Assembly: GCA_030653435.1 (NCBI GenBank) | Contig: JAURZI010000076.1 | Location: forward strand, 25,359 to 89,358 | DNA: 64,000 nucleotides | Direction: 5' to 3' | From: Methylovulum sp. | GTDB taxonomy: Bacteria > Pseudomonadota > Gammaproteobacteria > Methylococcales > Methylomonadaceae | Part shown: piece by piece, positions 1 through 10,061 of the stretch | How the letters are laid out: each line of letters starts with the position of its first letter | Numbering within the stretch: the stretch's first letter is position 1 | The notes under the pieces: generated by a model | Databases searched by the model: none | The model's input: only the letters and a program-made list of their open reading frames with translations | What the model was told of the DNA's origin: nothing | Translations under genes and position numbers: made by a program

Positions 1-695
1 CATCCGATGTTGCCGGTAAAGGCGTTACGGTGGTGCAAAAAGTGATCGCGACCATGAATGACATCAATGACTCGTCACGCAAAATTGTGGATATTATCTC
101 CGTGATCGATGGCATTGCCTTCCAGACCAATATTCTTGCCCTTAATGCCGCCGTCGAGGCCGCACGGGCGGGTGACCAGGGCAGGGGCTTTGCCGTGGTG
201 GCCGGTGAGGTGCGTAACCTTGCACAGCGTGCCGCCGCCGCTGCCGGAGAAATCAAAAGCCTGATTGGCGACTCGGAAGATAAGGTTGCCGACGGCAGTA
301 AATTAGTCGCCCAAGCCGGACACACTATGCAGGAAATTGCAGCATCTATACAACGGGTTACAGCAATTATGGCGGAAATTTCTGCCGCTTCTGTCGAACA
401 AAGCTCCGGTATTGCACAAGTTAATCAGGCGATTGCCCAAATGGATGATGTCACGCAACAGAATGCGGCGTTGGTGGAACAGGCTGCCGCAGCGGCAGAA
501 TCAATGGAAGAGCAGGCGCAAAACCTGTCGGCTACAGTGGAGGTCTTTAAAATTGAAGCAAGTGCGTACCGTTCTGTTGCCCATCAAGGCATCAAGCCAG
601 CCACGCCGGTAAAAATTGAAACATATAAAGGCAAGACTGACGCCTCTGTTAAGTCTCTGCGGCACACTGCCAGCGAGGAATGGGAAGAGTTTTAG
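1..695 (+). CDS. Methyl-accepting chemotaxis protein, C-terminal part
   Basis: This is the 3' end of a chemoreceptor gene that begins before the window; the frame is open from the first bases. It carries the highly conserved cytoplasmic hairpin tip ([20 protein letters not shown], then [17 protein letters not shown]) that contacts CheA and CheW. Heptad-like helices with Ala/Glu/Gln-rich methylation segments flank the tip. The last residues are EWEEF, which resembles the C-terminal xWxxF tether used by CheR and CheB in long receptors such as Tar and Tsr. The ligand-binding and membrane parts lie outside the window, so the stimulus cannot be stated. The flagellar genes fliK and fleQ follow within 8 kb. 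Confidence 0.95.
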   Translation, partial: SDVAGKGVTVVQKVIATMNDINDSSRKIVDIISVIDGIAFQTNILALNAAVEAARAGDQGRGFAVVAGEVRNLAQRAAAAAGEIKSLIGDSEDKVADGSKLVAQAGHTMQEIAASIQRVTAIMAEISAASVEQSSGIAQVNQAIAQMDDVTQQNAALVEQAAAAAESMEEQAQNLSATVEVFKIEASAYRSVAHQGIKPATPVKIETYKGKTDASVKSLRHTASEEWEEF

Positions 696-771
696 AGCCT
701 TCCCGCGCATATTTAAAACGTGATAGGCCCGGCAGTTTATGAAACTATCCAGGTCTGGTTCCTAGGATATT

Positions 772-821
772 TGCCCGGCTTTAGCTGGGCAGGACAGGGG
801 GTTGCCGCTGCTCGCAACCCC
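772..821 (+). promoter_or_regulatory. Two strong hairpins between the chemoreceptor and the GGDEF-EAL gene
   Basis: Two back-to-back stem-loops are visible. The first pairs 772-779 (TGCCCGGC) with 784-791 (GCTGGGCA) around a 4-base loop, with one G-T pair. The second pairs 798-805 (GGGGTTGC) with 814-821 (GCAACCCC) around an 8-base loop. Neither is followed by a T tract, so simple intrinsic termination is not obvious. They could terminate the chemoreceptor transcript, or form a structured leader for the next gene. I could not match them to a known riboswitch class. Confidence 0.5.
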
Positions 822-925
822 GCGAGCCCTCTAAACGCCCGAATCGCGCATTTTTGTTGTCACAACGCGTTAACATGACTCATGTAGAACAGAGGCTCTC
901 TCCCCTTCTCTTTCTATGGTTGTTT

Positions 926-2731
926 ATGAAATCGTTAACACGCGCCGCCAAGGATAAGGTATTAGCCGATTTAGATATGAAACGCCCAAACCTGGACGGT
1001 TCTTATAACCAGAACCAATCGGCGACAGTTAAGCAGTTGTTGCATTATGTTGATCCCATCCCTGTACAACAGCGCTGCCTGGATGTTTTAAATATTTTCA
1101 TCGAAGACAAATCGCTGTTTACTGCGCCGGTTATCAATGACAACAACGTCCCTGTTGGCTTAATTGACCGGGGCCGCCTGACTGAAATTTTTTTTAAGCC
1201 CTACGCCAGAGATTTGCACCACAGAAAATTGATCGGCGAAATTATGACTACGGATCCGGTTATTGTCGATATCAATACCAGCATCGACGATCTTGCCAAT
1301 ATCACGATCAACGCCGGCATGCGGCACATGGCTAATGGGTTTATTATTGTCGAAAGCAGCGCTTATGTGGGCATGGCGACAGGCCATAAGTTGCTGGAGG
1401 AAATCACGCAGCGCAAGCAACAGGATCTGTATTTTCTTGCCCATTACGACCAGCTGACCGGCGTGCCCAACCGCTTATTGTTTAAAGATCGCTTGATGCA
1501 GGCCTGCCAATATGCAAAACGCAGTGATAAGCCGTTTGCCTTGGTTTTTGTCGATTTGGATCGCTTTAAACAGATTAATGACACCTTAGGGCACAGTTTT
1601 GGCGATCAATTATTAATCAATTTCGCCCATCGCTTGACGTCCAGCGTCAGGGAAAGCGACACCGTCGCCCGCATGGGCGGGGACGAGTTCGTTATCATCC
1701 TGCAAAATCTGACCGAAGCCGGGCACGCGGAAAAAGTGGCTGCGACTATTATCGACAATATCAGGCTGCCTATGCTGATTTTTGACCGCGAAATTAATGT
1801 GACGGCAAGCCTGGGCGTAGCCTTGTTCCCGCTGCACGATGATACCGTCGACGGGTTGATCCGTAAGGCCGATGCCGCGATGTATGAAGTCAAGGCAAAA
1901 GGGCGTAACGGTTATATTGTATATTCTGAAGTATACGACCAATGCTTGATTGAGCGGAGTTCGCTGGAAACTGACCTGAGAATGGCGCTGAATAATCAGG
2001 AGCTGTCAGTATTCTATCAACCCCAAATCCATCTTCCCAGTAACCGGGTGATCGGCGTAGAAGCGTTGTTGCGCTGGCATCACCCGAAACGTGGCTTAAT
2101 ATCGCCCGGCACTTTTATTCCGATTGCCGAAGAATCGGGCTTAATCCTAGCTATCGGTGCATGGGTGCTGCACGAAGCCTGTCGGCAGCATGTCGAATGG
2201 GTAAGTCAGGGATTGCCGCTTTTGCGGATGGCTATCAACGTTTCGGCTATCCAGTTCCGCCAGAAGGAGTTTTGCGCTTGCGTCAAAGATGTTATTGAAG
2301 GCACCGGCATAGATCCTAGCTATATCGAACTGGAGTTGACGGAGAGCGTGGTGATGACTAATCCGCTACAAACGGTAGCAACCTTGAATGAGCTCAGGGC
2401 CTTAGGGATTAAACTGGCTATCGATGATTTTGGCACAGGCCATTCAAGTTTAAGTTATCTGACCCGCTTTCCGATAGACAGGATAAAGATAGACCAGTCA
2501 TTTGTACGCAATATCCAAGACGTGCCGGCCAATGAGGCCATTGTTAAAGCGATCATCGCCATGGGTGGCAGCCTGGGCCTAGAGATGATTGCCGAAGGTG
2601 TTGAAACAGTGCATGAATTGGAGTGCATTAAAAATCATCATTGCCAGGAAGTGCAGGGCTTTCATTTTTCCAAGCCTATTCCTGCAGGGGAATTTAAAGA
2701 TTATTGGCATCAAAGTCTTAGGAAAGATTAA
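926..2731 (+). CDS. CBS-GGDEF-EAL cyclic-di-GMP turnover protein
   Basis: A cytoplasmic-looking protein of about 601 residues. Residues 25-165 resemble a pair of CBS domains, a likely nucleotide-sensing module. A GGDEF domain follows with an intact active site (MGGDEF near residue 250). The EAL domain begins with an intact EALLRW near residue 378 and keeps ELTES, DDFGTG and EGVET. Both synthesis and hydrolysis of c-di-GMP are therefore possible; the net direction cannot be read from sequence. The start is uncertain: the frame is open from a TTG at 854 and an ATG at 875, but ATG 926 gives the most natural N-terminus. No clear ribosome-binding site supports any of the three. Confidence 0.88.
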   Translation: MKSLTRAAKDKVLADLDMKRPNLDGSYNQNQSATVKQLLHYVDPIPVQQRCLDVLNIFIEDKSLFTAPVINDNNVPVGLIDRGRLTEIFFKPYARDLHHRKLIGEIMTTDPVIVDINTSIDDLANITINAGMRHMANGFIIVESSAYVGMATGHKLLEEITQRKQQDLYFLAHYDQLTGVPNRLLFKDRLMQACQYAKRSDKPFALVFVDLDRFKQINDTLGHSFGDQLLINFAHRLTSSVRESDTVARMGGDEFVIILQNLTEAGHAEKVAATIIDNIRLPMLIFDREINVTASLGVALFPLHDDTVDGLIRKADAAMYEVKAKGRNGYIVYSEVYDQCLIERSSLETDLRMALNNQELSVFYQPQIHLPSNRVIGVEALLRWHHPKRGLISPGTFIPIAEESGLILAIGAWVLHEACRQHVEWVSQGLPLLRMAINVSAIQFRQKEFCACVKDVIEGTGIDPSYIELELTESVVMTNPLQTVATLNELRALGIKLAIDDFGTGHSSLSYLTRFPIDRIKIDQSFVRNIQDVPANEAIVKAIIAMGGSLGLEMIAEGVETVHELECIKNHHCQEVQGFHFSKPIPAGEFKDYWHQSLRKD

Positions 2732-2991
2732 CGCGATGATGCCAGGGCCGTCTCTTGCCGTAGTTTAATGGGCTAATGACCCGTCATTGAGGCGGCCAAG
2801 GCTGATGTGAGGCGCCCAGCTTACCGTCAGAAAGTAAGACAGCTGGCAGTCCGCTATCAATCCGTTTATGATGATGCCCCCCCGACTAGAGCGGGCGTCC
2901 AATAGTTGGCGACGGTTTACATGAGTTTATCCCACCCGGTTTGACTGGTTAATCCGTAGTGACAACTTACCCATAAAACCCATAGACATAA

Positions 2992-4362
<1,371 letters not shown>

Positions 4363-4387
4363 AGCCAGCCCTGCTGCGTATAATGTT

Positions 4388-4415
4388 CCGGCAGTTGCCG
4401 CTATCCAACTGCCGG
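4388..4415 (+). terminator. Hairpin after purB
   Basis: A perfect 10-bp stem, 4388-4397 (CCGGCAGTTG) with 4406-4415, around an 8-base loop, lies 25 bases after the purB stop codon. The following bases (ATTATTGTCG) are only moderately T-rich. It may be the purB terminator or an mRNA 3'-end stabiliser. Confidence 0.6.
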
Positions 4416-4569
4416 ATTATTGTCGTTTGGCAATGCCAAAATTTCGACACCTATCCGAAGAGCGTTAAGATACGAACATAACCTGCTAATTATTAAGTTG
4501 TTTTTTGTTTGGCACAGTATTCGCTTTAGTTATTGCAACGATAATGTTTCAAGACACGGAGTAGCGGTA

Positions 4570-5454
4570 ATGCAAAAAACATCAGCAAACCTGGCAATTG
4601 TCAGCAACAACACGTTTGAAGCCAGCAAAGTGGTTAATTTGCACCACTATGACATCAGTAGCGCTTTGCAAACGACGCTGGAATTTAATGAGCTGATAGC
4701 GATCTTCAGCCACAAAATTGACAGCATGATCCCCCATAGCGCTTATGTTTATACCAACGCTGAATTTGGCCTGGAAGTGAAAAGCGGCGTTTTTACAAAA
4801 CATTCGTGCAGTTACGCACTTAAGGTTGAGCAGCAACAACTTGGCGAGTTAACGCTGATGCGTAACTGCCGGTTTACTGAGGCCGAAATCAAATTACTGG
4901 AAACGCTGTTGTGTTGCCTGATTTACCCGTTGAAAAATGCAACCTTATACCAACAGGCTTTGAAACTGGCGTACACGGATCCGCTGACGCAAATGAACAA
5001 CAGGGCGTCGTTTAATGACACGCTGAAGCGGGAAATTAACCTGGCCGTGCGCCAAGCTAAAGCGTTGTCGATCATCTTCGTTGACATTGATAATTTTAAG
5101 GCGATCAACGACAGTTACGGGCATGAATGCGGCGATGTAGCGTTAAGTTCGGTGGCAAAACGCATTAAGGAAAATCTGCGTAGTAGCGATATTGTGTTCA
5201 GGGTCGGTGGTGAAGAATTTGTCGTTTTGTTGAGCGACACCTATCTTGACGGTGCCAAATTTCTTGCGGAGCGGATACGCAAGTCAATCGAGCTGCATAC
5301 CTTGTCTTACGATATGGCGGTTATCAAGTTGACGGCAAGCATGGGCGTAAGCGTCCTGCACAGTGACGACACCGTCGATACATTTGTCAAGCGTGCCGAT
5401 GGCGCGATGTACAAAGCCAAACATAACGGCAGAAATCAAGTGATGGCGGCTTGA
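4570..5454 (+). CDS. Diguanylate cyclase with GAF-like sensor region
   Basis: A 294-residue soluble protein. The C-terminal half is a GGDEF domain with the active GGEEF variant (RVGGEEFVVLL), the substrate-binding DPLTQMNNRASF and DIDNFKAINDSYGH segments. The N-terminal 150 residues have a fold pattern compatible with a GAF-type sensor, but no ligand residues are recognised. The frame is open upstream to 4420, but ATG 4570 is chosen because GGAG lies 8 bases before it. No EAL partner domain is present, so it should make c-di-GMP. It is convergent with fliK, ending 28 bases from that gene's stop. Confidence 0.9.
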   Translation: MQKTSANLAIVSNNTFEASKVVNLHHYDISSALQTTLEFNELIAIFSHKIDSMIPHSAYVYTNAEFGLEVKSGVFTKHSCSYALKVEQQQLGELTLMRNCRFTEAEIKLLETLLCCLIYPLKNATLYQQALKLAYTDPLTQMNNRASFNDTLKREINLAVRQAKALSIIFVDIDNFKAINDSYGHECGDVALSSVAKRIKENLRSSDIVFRVGGEEFVVLLSDTYLDGAKFLAERIRKSIELHTLSYDMAVIKLTASMGVSVLHSDDTVDTFVKRADGAMYKAKHNGRNQVMAA

Positions 5455-5482
5455 TTGGCCCGCATCACGCTGGCCTGCTAAG

Positions 5483-6583
5483 TTAGGCATACAGGCTTAG
5501 CAAGCCTTTTACCACCACCGTCTGGGCATTTTCTGTCTGCCCGGTGTCGTCAATTCCGCCATCCCCGCGCTGTTGCCACTGTTCGGAGGAGTTGGCAAGG
5601 TTTCGGTCTGGGCTGTGCTGTTGTGATGATGAATGTTGCGATACATTGACATCAGCCAGATTGAGCTGTTGGGTATTCAGCATTTCCCTTAATTTGGGCA
5701 GCGACGCCTCCAGGGCTTCTTTGACAGCCGCATGCGGGGTCGTAAAAAGAATCGATGCCTGATCTTGATTGACGTCAATACGCACAGTCATGGGCCCCAG
5801 GTGCTCAGGATTCAGTGTGATTTCTGCCGACGGTATCGTCTTGTTATACATCCATACAATCTGTTCCCCCAGTTCCTTGTTCCAGCCCGGATGGTTTAGC
5901 GGTTTGGCTATCGCGGTAAACTCTGTTTTGTTGTCAATAAGCCGTTGCTGAGGGTTTATGCCGGGTAACGTGTTTTCCGGTTCGGTTAGGGCGGATGGGT
6001 CGGACAGCGACGTTTTGTCGGACAGGCCTGCATTATCAAGCGATGGCAAGGTTGTTTCCTTTGCATCCGTAGTCGATTCAAGAAAAGCGGCTTTACTAGG
6101 CAAGCTGTCAACCAGCGAAATATCATCTTCAGAAAGGCCTGGACTGGCTGCTTCAGCCGGGCGATTTGCAACCAGCTGCCCGTTTAACAGCATTAAGGCG
6201 CTGCTGCCTTGTGGGTTGATTGCGGTGTCGGCATTCTGCATCACAGGTTTTAACACGTCGGCTAATGCCGCTAACGTCGATTCAAGGTCGGTATCGGTGT
6301 GCGTTTTGTCCGCTGACTCCAGTTTCTTGTCGGTTATCGCGGCAACGTCGTCGTTATCGGGTGCGCGCGCTTGCCCGCCATTATCGGTCTGAGGTTTATG
6401 TTGTGTTTCATTGGCGTGGCGTTGCTCGGGACGATGATGTGCTGGTTTTGACAGTTTCATCTGGCTTTTGAATGTGTCAGTAAATTCATGGGCAACAGCC
6501 GTTTTTGCCGAGGCAGGACTGGAATCTGTCCGGATGGTATGTGTGCCGGACAGTGTTGATAAATTGGTGCCTTCGATATTCAT
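5483..6583 (-). CDS. fliK: Flagellar hook-length control protein
   Basis: This 366-residue protein has a long low-complexity N-terminal part rich in Asp, Ser, Thr and Ala. Its compact C-terminal domain (about residues 230-320) contains the Flg_hook core, for example LGEQIVWMYN and AEITLNPEHLGPMTVRIDV. FliK is secreted through the flagellar export gate and switches it from hook to filament substrates; the disordered N-terminal part acts as the ruler. The ATG is well placed behind an AGGAG with a 7-base gap. It stands alone here, convergent with the diguanylate cyclase and divergent from fleQ. Confidence 0.88.
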   Translation of the reverse strand: MNIEGTNLSTLSGTHTIRTDSSPASAKTAVAHEFTDTFKSQMKLSKPAHHRPEQRHANETQHKPQTDNGGQARAPDNDDVAAITDKKLESADKTHTDTDLESTLAALADVLKPVMQNADTAINPQGSSALMLLNGQLVANRPAEAASPGLSEDDISLVDSLPSKAAFLESTTDAKETTLPSLDNAGLSDKTSLSDPSALTEPENTLPGINPQQRLIDNKTEFTAIAKPLNHPGWNKELGEQIVWMYNKTIPSAEITLNPEHLGPMTVRIDVNQDQASILFTTPHAAVKEALEASLPKLREMLNTQQLNLADVNVSQHSSSQQHSPDRNLANSSEQWQQRGDGGIDDTGQTENAQTVVVKGLLSLYA

Positions 6584-6875
6584 AACATTCTCCTGAACAT
6601 TGTTGTTGCAATATTATGCGCCATGTCATTGCCTGCAAGTAAAAAATGTTGGTGTTGACATCAGGGATGATTCCGGCACGATGTTGAATCTAGGGCTTTT
6701 GTCAGTACATTGGCTATAATAAGGTGGCGTGCAGGCGTATTTTTATGCCGTTCGTGTGGAAGTGGTGGACATCGGGTACGAACGGGGCAGCAGACCATGG
6801 TGATGTGTCTATCAAAAACAAATCGCCGTTAGTGGGCAAGTTTGCATATTAATTTTTAGTGTTGAGTATAAAAAT

Positions 6876-8363
6876 ATGACGTTGCCGCGTATTTTGGTGG
6901 TTGATGACAATAAGGCAAGAACCCAGCAACTGGAAATAGTCCTGCGGTTTATGGAATATCAGGTAGAGACGGCAACTTCGCTGAATTATGATGAATGCGT
7001 CGACGAAGCCGCCACGTTGTTGGTTATTTTTTTAGGCAACGGTATCGCCAAACAGGCGGCCGTGCTCAGGGCGCTTGAAGAACGGACCCATAAGAGCCCG
7101 GTTATTTTGCTCATAGACAAAGGCTGTGCCCATCAGCTGACGACGGCAATGGGCAATCTGGTGTTTCATGTCCTCGAATGGCCGGTCACCTATCCCGAAT
7201 TGAAGCGGGTTATCGATCAATTACCAAATGCCTCCTCGCCCCAGCCTGTGCATCCAGATAACTCAAAGGAAAATCCGGGTACACACAACTTTTCAGCCAT
7301 TGAGCGCTTGCAAGGCATCAGCCGCGCCATTGCCAATGTCCGCAAATTAATCCATCAGGTTGCTGAATCGGATGCCACCGTATTAATTCTGGGTGAGTCG
7401 GGCACCGGCAAAGAAGTGGTTGCCAGGGCGCTGCATGAAACATCCGGGCGTCGGTCAAAATCCTTCGTGCCGATCAATTGCGGGGCCATTCCTGGCGAGT
7501 TGCTGGAAAGCGAATTGTTCGGGCATGAAAAAGGCGCGTTTACCGGCGCATTAAGCGCAAGGCAAGGGCGTTTTGAAATGGCTGAAGGCGGCACGCTGTT
7601 CCTGGACGAAATTGGCGATATGCCGATGACCATGCAGGTCAAGTTATTGCGGGTTTTGCAGGAACGCACCTTTGAACGGGTGGGCAGCAATAAGACGATA
7701 CATTGTGATGTCAGGATCATTGCAGCGACACACCGGTCCCTCGACGATGAGATTAAAGACAATCGCTTTAGGGAGGACTTGTTTTATCGCCTGAATGTAT
7801 TTCCCATCGAGATGCCGGCCTTAAGGGAACGGCCTGAAGACATACCGCTGCTGGTGGCCGATCTGGTTGCCAGAATGCAGGCCTCCAACCGGGGTTCAGT
7901 ACAGCTGACGAATGCTGCGCTGGCAGTGCTGATGCAGCATGAATGGCCGGGTAATATCAGAGAACTGGCTAACCTGATAGAAAGACTGGCCATTATTTAT
8001 CCCAAAGGCTTGGTTGACGTGGCCGATTTGCCGGAAAAATTCCGGCATTACAACGTGCCTGAAGGTCTGGTCGCGACGGCGGTTACCGAAGCCGTTGTCT
8101 GCGATACCGATGATGATAATGAGCCGGTGGTGCTAGCCGGGGTGTCAGAGGATTTTATCGGCAATGGTGCAGGGGCTGTGCATTTGGCACAATTGCCGGA
8201 ACAAGGCATTGATCTGAAAGAATACCTGAATATTATGGAAATTGATCTGATACGCCAGGCATTAGAAGAATGCAACGGCGTCGTTGCACATGCCGCCAAA
8301 CGTCTCAATATGCGCCGCACCACATTGGTTGAAAAATTGCGTAAGTATGAGTTGCAACGTTAA
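6876..8363 (+). CDS. fleQ: Sigma-54-dependent flagellar master regulator FleQ
   Basis: A 495-residue enhancer-binding protein. Residues 1-115 form a divergent receiver-like domain typical of FleQ. The AAA+ domain follows with Walker A (GESGTGKE), the sigma-54 contact loop GAFTGA and Walker B (GGTLFLDEIGDMP). The C-terminal Fis-type helix-turn-helix (AAKRLNMRRTTLVEKLRKY) matches FleQ/FlrA proteins closely. In pseudomonads FleQ activates flagellar genes with sigma-54 and responds to c-di-GMP, which fits the cyclases nearby. Other NtrC-family activators share the AAA+ core, but the N-terminal domain and neighbouring fliK favour FleQ. A weak GAG precedes the ATG. Confidence 0.9.
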   Translation: MTLPRILVVDDNKARTQQLEIVLRFMEYQVETATSLNYDECVDEAATLLVIFLGNGIAKQAAVLRALEERTHKSPVILLIDKGCAHQLTTAMGNLVFHVLEWPVTYPELKRVIDQLPNASSPQPVHPDNSKENPGTHNFSAIERLQGISRAIANVRKLIHQVAESDATVLILGESGTGKEVVARALHETSGRRSKSFVPINCGAIPGELLESELFGHEKGAFTGALSARQGRFEMAEGGTLFLDEIGDMPMTMQVKLLRVLQERTFERVGSNKTIHCDVRIIAATHRSLDDEIKDNRFREDLFYRLNVFPIEMPALRERPEDIPLLVADLVARMQASNRGSVQLTNAALAVLMQHEWPGNIRELANLIERLAIIYPKGLVDVADLPEKFRHYNVPEGLVATAVTEAVVCDTDDDNEPVVLAGVSEDFIGNGAGAVHLAQLPEQGIDLKEYLNIMEIDLIRQALEECNGVVAHAAKRLNMRRTTLVEKLRKYELQR

Positions 8364-8484
8364 ACCCGCCCCAGCTCTTCATTTTATCCTGCTTCCTGGC
8401 CGGAATGCCGGTTTTCATGTCACGCACAGGCCTCTGGCTCCGTGGCCAGCTGTTAAGCTGCCAGACCCGATTTTTCCAGCCTGC

Positions 8485-8500
8485 TGTTGACCTATCAACA
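8485..8500 (+). promoter_or_regulatory. TGT-N10-ACA dyad, possible NifA-type upstream activator site
   Basis: The 16 bases TGTTGACCTATCAACA form a dyad (TGTTGA/TCAACA). They match the TGT-N10-ACA form of the NifA enhancer exactly and lie about 100 bases upstream of the sigma-54 -24 element, a usual enhancer distance. The pattern is short, so chance is possible; a FleQ or other enhancer-binding protein site is an alternative. Confidence 0.4.
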
Positions 8501-8538
8501 GGCAAGCAACAACTGTTGCTTGCCAAGCAACAGTTGTT
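8501..8538 (+). promoter_or_regulatory. Two mutually exclusive hairpins upstream of the mop gene
   Basis: Stem one pairs 8501-8510 (GGCAAGCAAC) with 8515-8524, a perfect 10-bp stem with a 4-base loop. Stem two pairs 8508-8521 (AACAACTGTTGCTT) with 8525-8538, a perfect 14-bp stem with a 3-base loop. They share bases 8508-8521 and cannot form together. No T run follows directly. They may be the end of the fleQ transcript, or DNA-level dyads for a regulator, since they lie between the enhancer-like dyad and the promoter. Confidence 0.6.
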
Positions 8539-8584
8539 ATGCGGTAATTAAAAAAATAATACTTTTTATTCAATGGGTTGTGGT

Positions 8585-8602
8585 TTGGTATGGCGATTGC
8601 TT
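8585..8602 (+). promoter_or_regulatory. Sigma-54 promoter before the mop-glycan operon
   Basis: The sequence TTGGTATGGCGATTGCTT has the required GG-N10-GC spacing, with GG at 8587-8588 and GC at 8599-8600. It matches the consensus YTGGCACGNNNNTTGCW except at two positions in the -24 block. Transcription would begin about 12 bases after the GC, near 8612, 30 bases before the ATG of the mop gene. The adjacent fleQ gene encodes an activator of such promoters. Confidence 0.7.
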
Positions 8603-8641
8603 TAGTGTTTTTTATCTCAACCTACCATTGTGAGCAAGACT

Positions 8642-8851
8642 ATGAACATTTCTGACATTAACACTAATAATCACATCAAAGGCAAAATTCGGCACATCCA
8701 TACCCGTGATGTCATTTCTGAAGTTGAGCTGGACACTTCAGCGGGCATCATCACCTCAATCATTACGACCAGCTCACTAAAGTCGTTAGGTCTGGTGGTT
8801 GGGCAAGAAGCCGTCGCGGTAGTAAAAACTACCCAGTTTGCGTTGGCTTAG
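8642..8851 (+). CDS. Small molybdate-binding Mop (TOBE) protein
   Basis: A 69-residue single-domain protein that matches molbindins: the MNIS start, then GKI-H--DVISEVEL, IITSIITTSSLKSLGL and VGQEAVAVVKTT. Such proteins form oligomers that bind molybdate or tungstate and buffer the metal in the cytoplasm, often in nitrogen-fixing bacteria. ATG 8642 is chosen over the in-frame GTG at 8630 because the family starts here. The gene follows a sigma-54 promoter and a NifA-like dyad. The next gene starts 20 bases downstream, so it may be the first gene of the glycan operon. Confidence 0.85.
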   Translation: MNISDINTNNHIKGKIRHIHTRDVISEVELDTSAGIITSIITTSSLKSLGLVVGQEAVAVVKTTQFALA

Positions 8852-8871
8852 GCTTGGTCCGTATCCGTGCC

Positions 8872-10038
8872 ATGGCAGAAATCAGGAGTTTGATCCGTGC
8901 GCCTGTGATCCGGTTACAGGGCGGCGAGTTTGTTATTGAGCTGGATTCGCATGATTTGATTGCGCCCAATACCCGCGGGATACGCGTCACGTGCCAAGAC
9001 GGCGATGGGTTTACCGTCGGCGTGGAACCTTACGATGTGCCCGCAGCGGATATTTGTGGGATTCGCGTCAGTTGTGGCGATGATAAGGTATTTTCCGTTA
9101 ACTGCAGGTCGCAGTTAGGCGACAATGGCAAGCAGTGCTTGGTGTTTTCGTTGGCGGAACTGGGCATACCGTCGTTGACTAAAGTGGAGTTGGTCTATGC
9201 CAATGGCTGCATCGATATCAGCGACAGTTTTTTGCATTATCAGTTGGACAGCTCCAGGCTGAATGATAATGTCTACCTTACCAGCGTATTGTTCAATGCG
9301 TCTGCCCGGCCTTTTTCCGGCGATGACCTGTTTGTTATTACCTATGCGTATCTGAAGGCATTACCGCTGGATAACCCGAATTTCGGCGGTTTGATAACTT
9401 TGCTGTCCTATCGCATCACCGACAGGTTGGATGACAGGGAGCATGTGGTTAACGAGGTCTACGGGGTTTATCGGCGCTACCGGGATGTGGTGCATAGCCA
9501 TGATGCTATCGCCTTTCGATGGTTGGTTTCCTGCTCCAGCGCCTTGGCGACGTCGTTGCTGTCTATCGGGTCGGTTACCCAGGCTGAGGATGTTGTCGAT
9601 GTTGCGCTTAACATGATTATCCATCCCAGCTTTAATCCGCTGGTGCATCAAAACTATACCCTGCTGTTGTTCCAGGCCGGTTTAATCAAGGCTTGGAAAG
9701 GACGTTTTGACGAGGCATCCAGTTTGTTTATCGCGGCCGTCAATGCCGGGCGTTATGGCATGATCGATTTGTTGCATCCTCAAAACAGTTGGGTGCTGGG
9801 GCAAATCAGCGATTGCCATAAATTCCTGTACATCATAGAGGCGGCACATAGCTCGGCGCTGGCATGCACCCGCAACCATCTGCCGCCCCAGTCGCGTTTC
9901 GCGCCGCTAAAAACGGCACCTAAACTACAGATCAATTACAGGACTATCTTTGACAGGTTTGCCTGTTTCAAAAAAAAGTCCCCGCCTTTTTTTGAGCAAG
10001 TGTTGCACAAAATGCAAACCCGCCAGAGCGGTCAGTAA
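8872..10038 (+). CDS. Unrecognised protein at the head of the glycan cluster
   Basis: About 388 residues, with no family I recognise. The first 140 residues are rich in beta-strand patterns, with paired segments that look repeated (NTRGIRVTCQDGDGFTVGV and ICGIRVSCGDDKVFSVN). Residues 150-330 look helical, and the stretch QNYTLLLFQAGLIKAWKGRF followed by ASSLFIAAVNAG resembles a tetratricopeptide hairpin. There is no signal peptide or membrane segment. ATG 8872 is preferred to TTG 8854; the ribosome-binding site is weak. It lies 20 bases after mop and 23 bases before the aldolase gene, so it probably belongs to the same operon. Confidence 0.7.
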   Translation: MAEIRSLIRAPVIRLQGGEFVIELDSHDLIAPNTRGIRVTCQDGDGFTVGVEPYDVPAADICGIRVSCGDDKVFSVNCRSQLGDNGKQCLVFSLAELGIPSLTKVELVYANGCIDISDSFLHYQLDSSRLNDNVYLTSVLFNASARPFSGDDLFVITYAYLKALPLDNPNFGGLITLLSYRITDRLDDREHVVNEVYGVYRRYRDVVHSHDAIAFRWLVSCSSALATSLLSIGSVTQAEDVVDVALNMIIHPSFNPLVHQNYTLLLFQAGLIKAWKGRFDEASSLFIAAVNAGRYGMIDLLHPQNSWVLGQISDCHKFLYIIEAAHSSALACTRNHLPPQSRFAPLKTAPKLQINYRTIFDRFACFKKKSPPFFEQVLHKMQTRQSGQ

Positions 10039-10061
10039 ATTAATACATCCAATTAATATCA

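Noticed and set aside
5958..6392. Open frames on the plus strand across fliK
   Set aside because: They are shadows of the low-complexity fliK region and have no family resemblance.
6606..6624. Possible sigma-54 promoter on the minus strand before fliK (TGGCGC and TTGCA blocks)
   Set aside because: The GG and GC pairs are 11 bases apart, not the required 10, so I do not call it a promoter.
6655..6721. TTGACA at 6655 and TATAAT-like bases near 6714-6719 upstream of fleQ
   Set aside because: The two boxes are far too widely spaced to form one sigma-70 promoter, and neither has a good partner at 16-18 bases.
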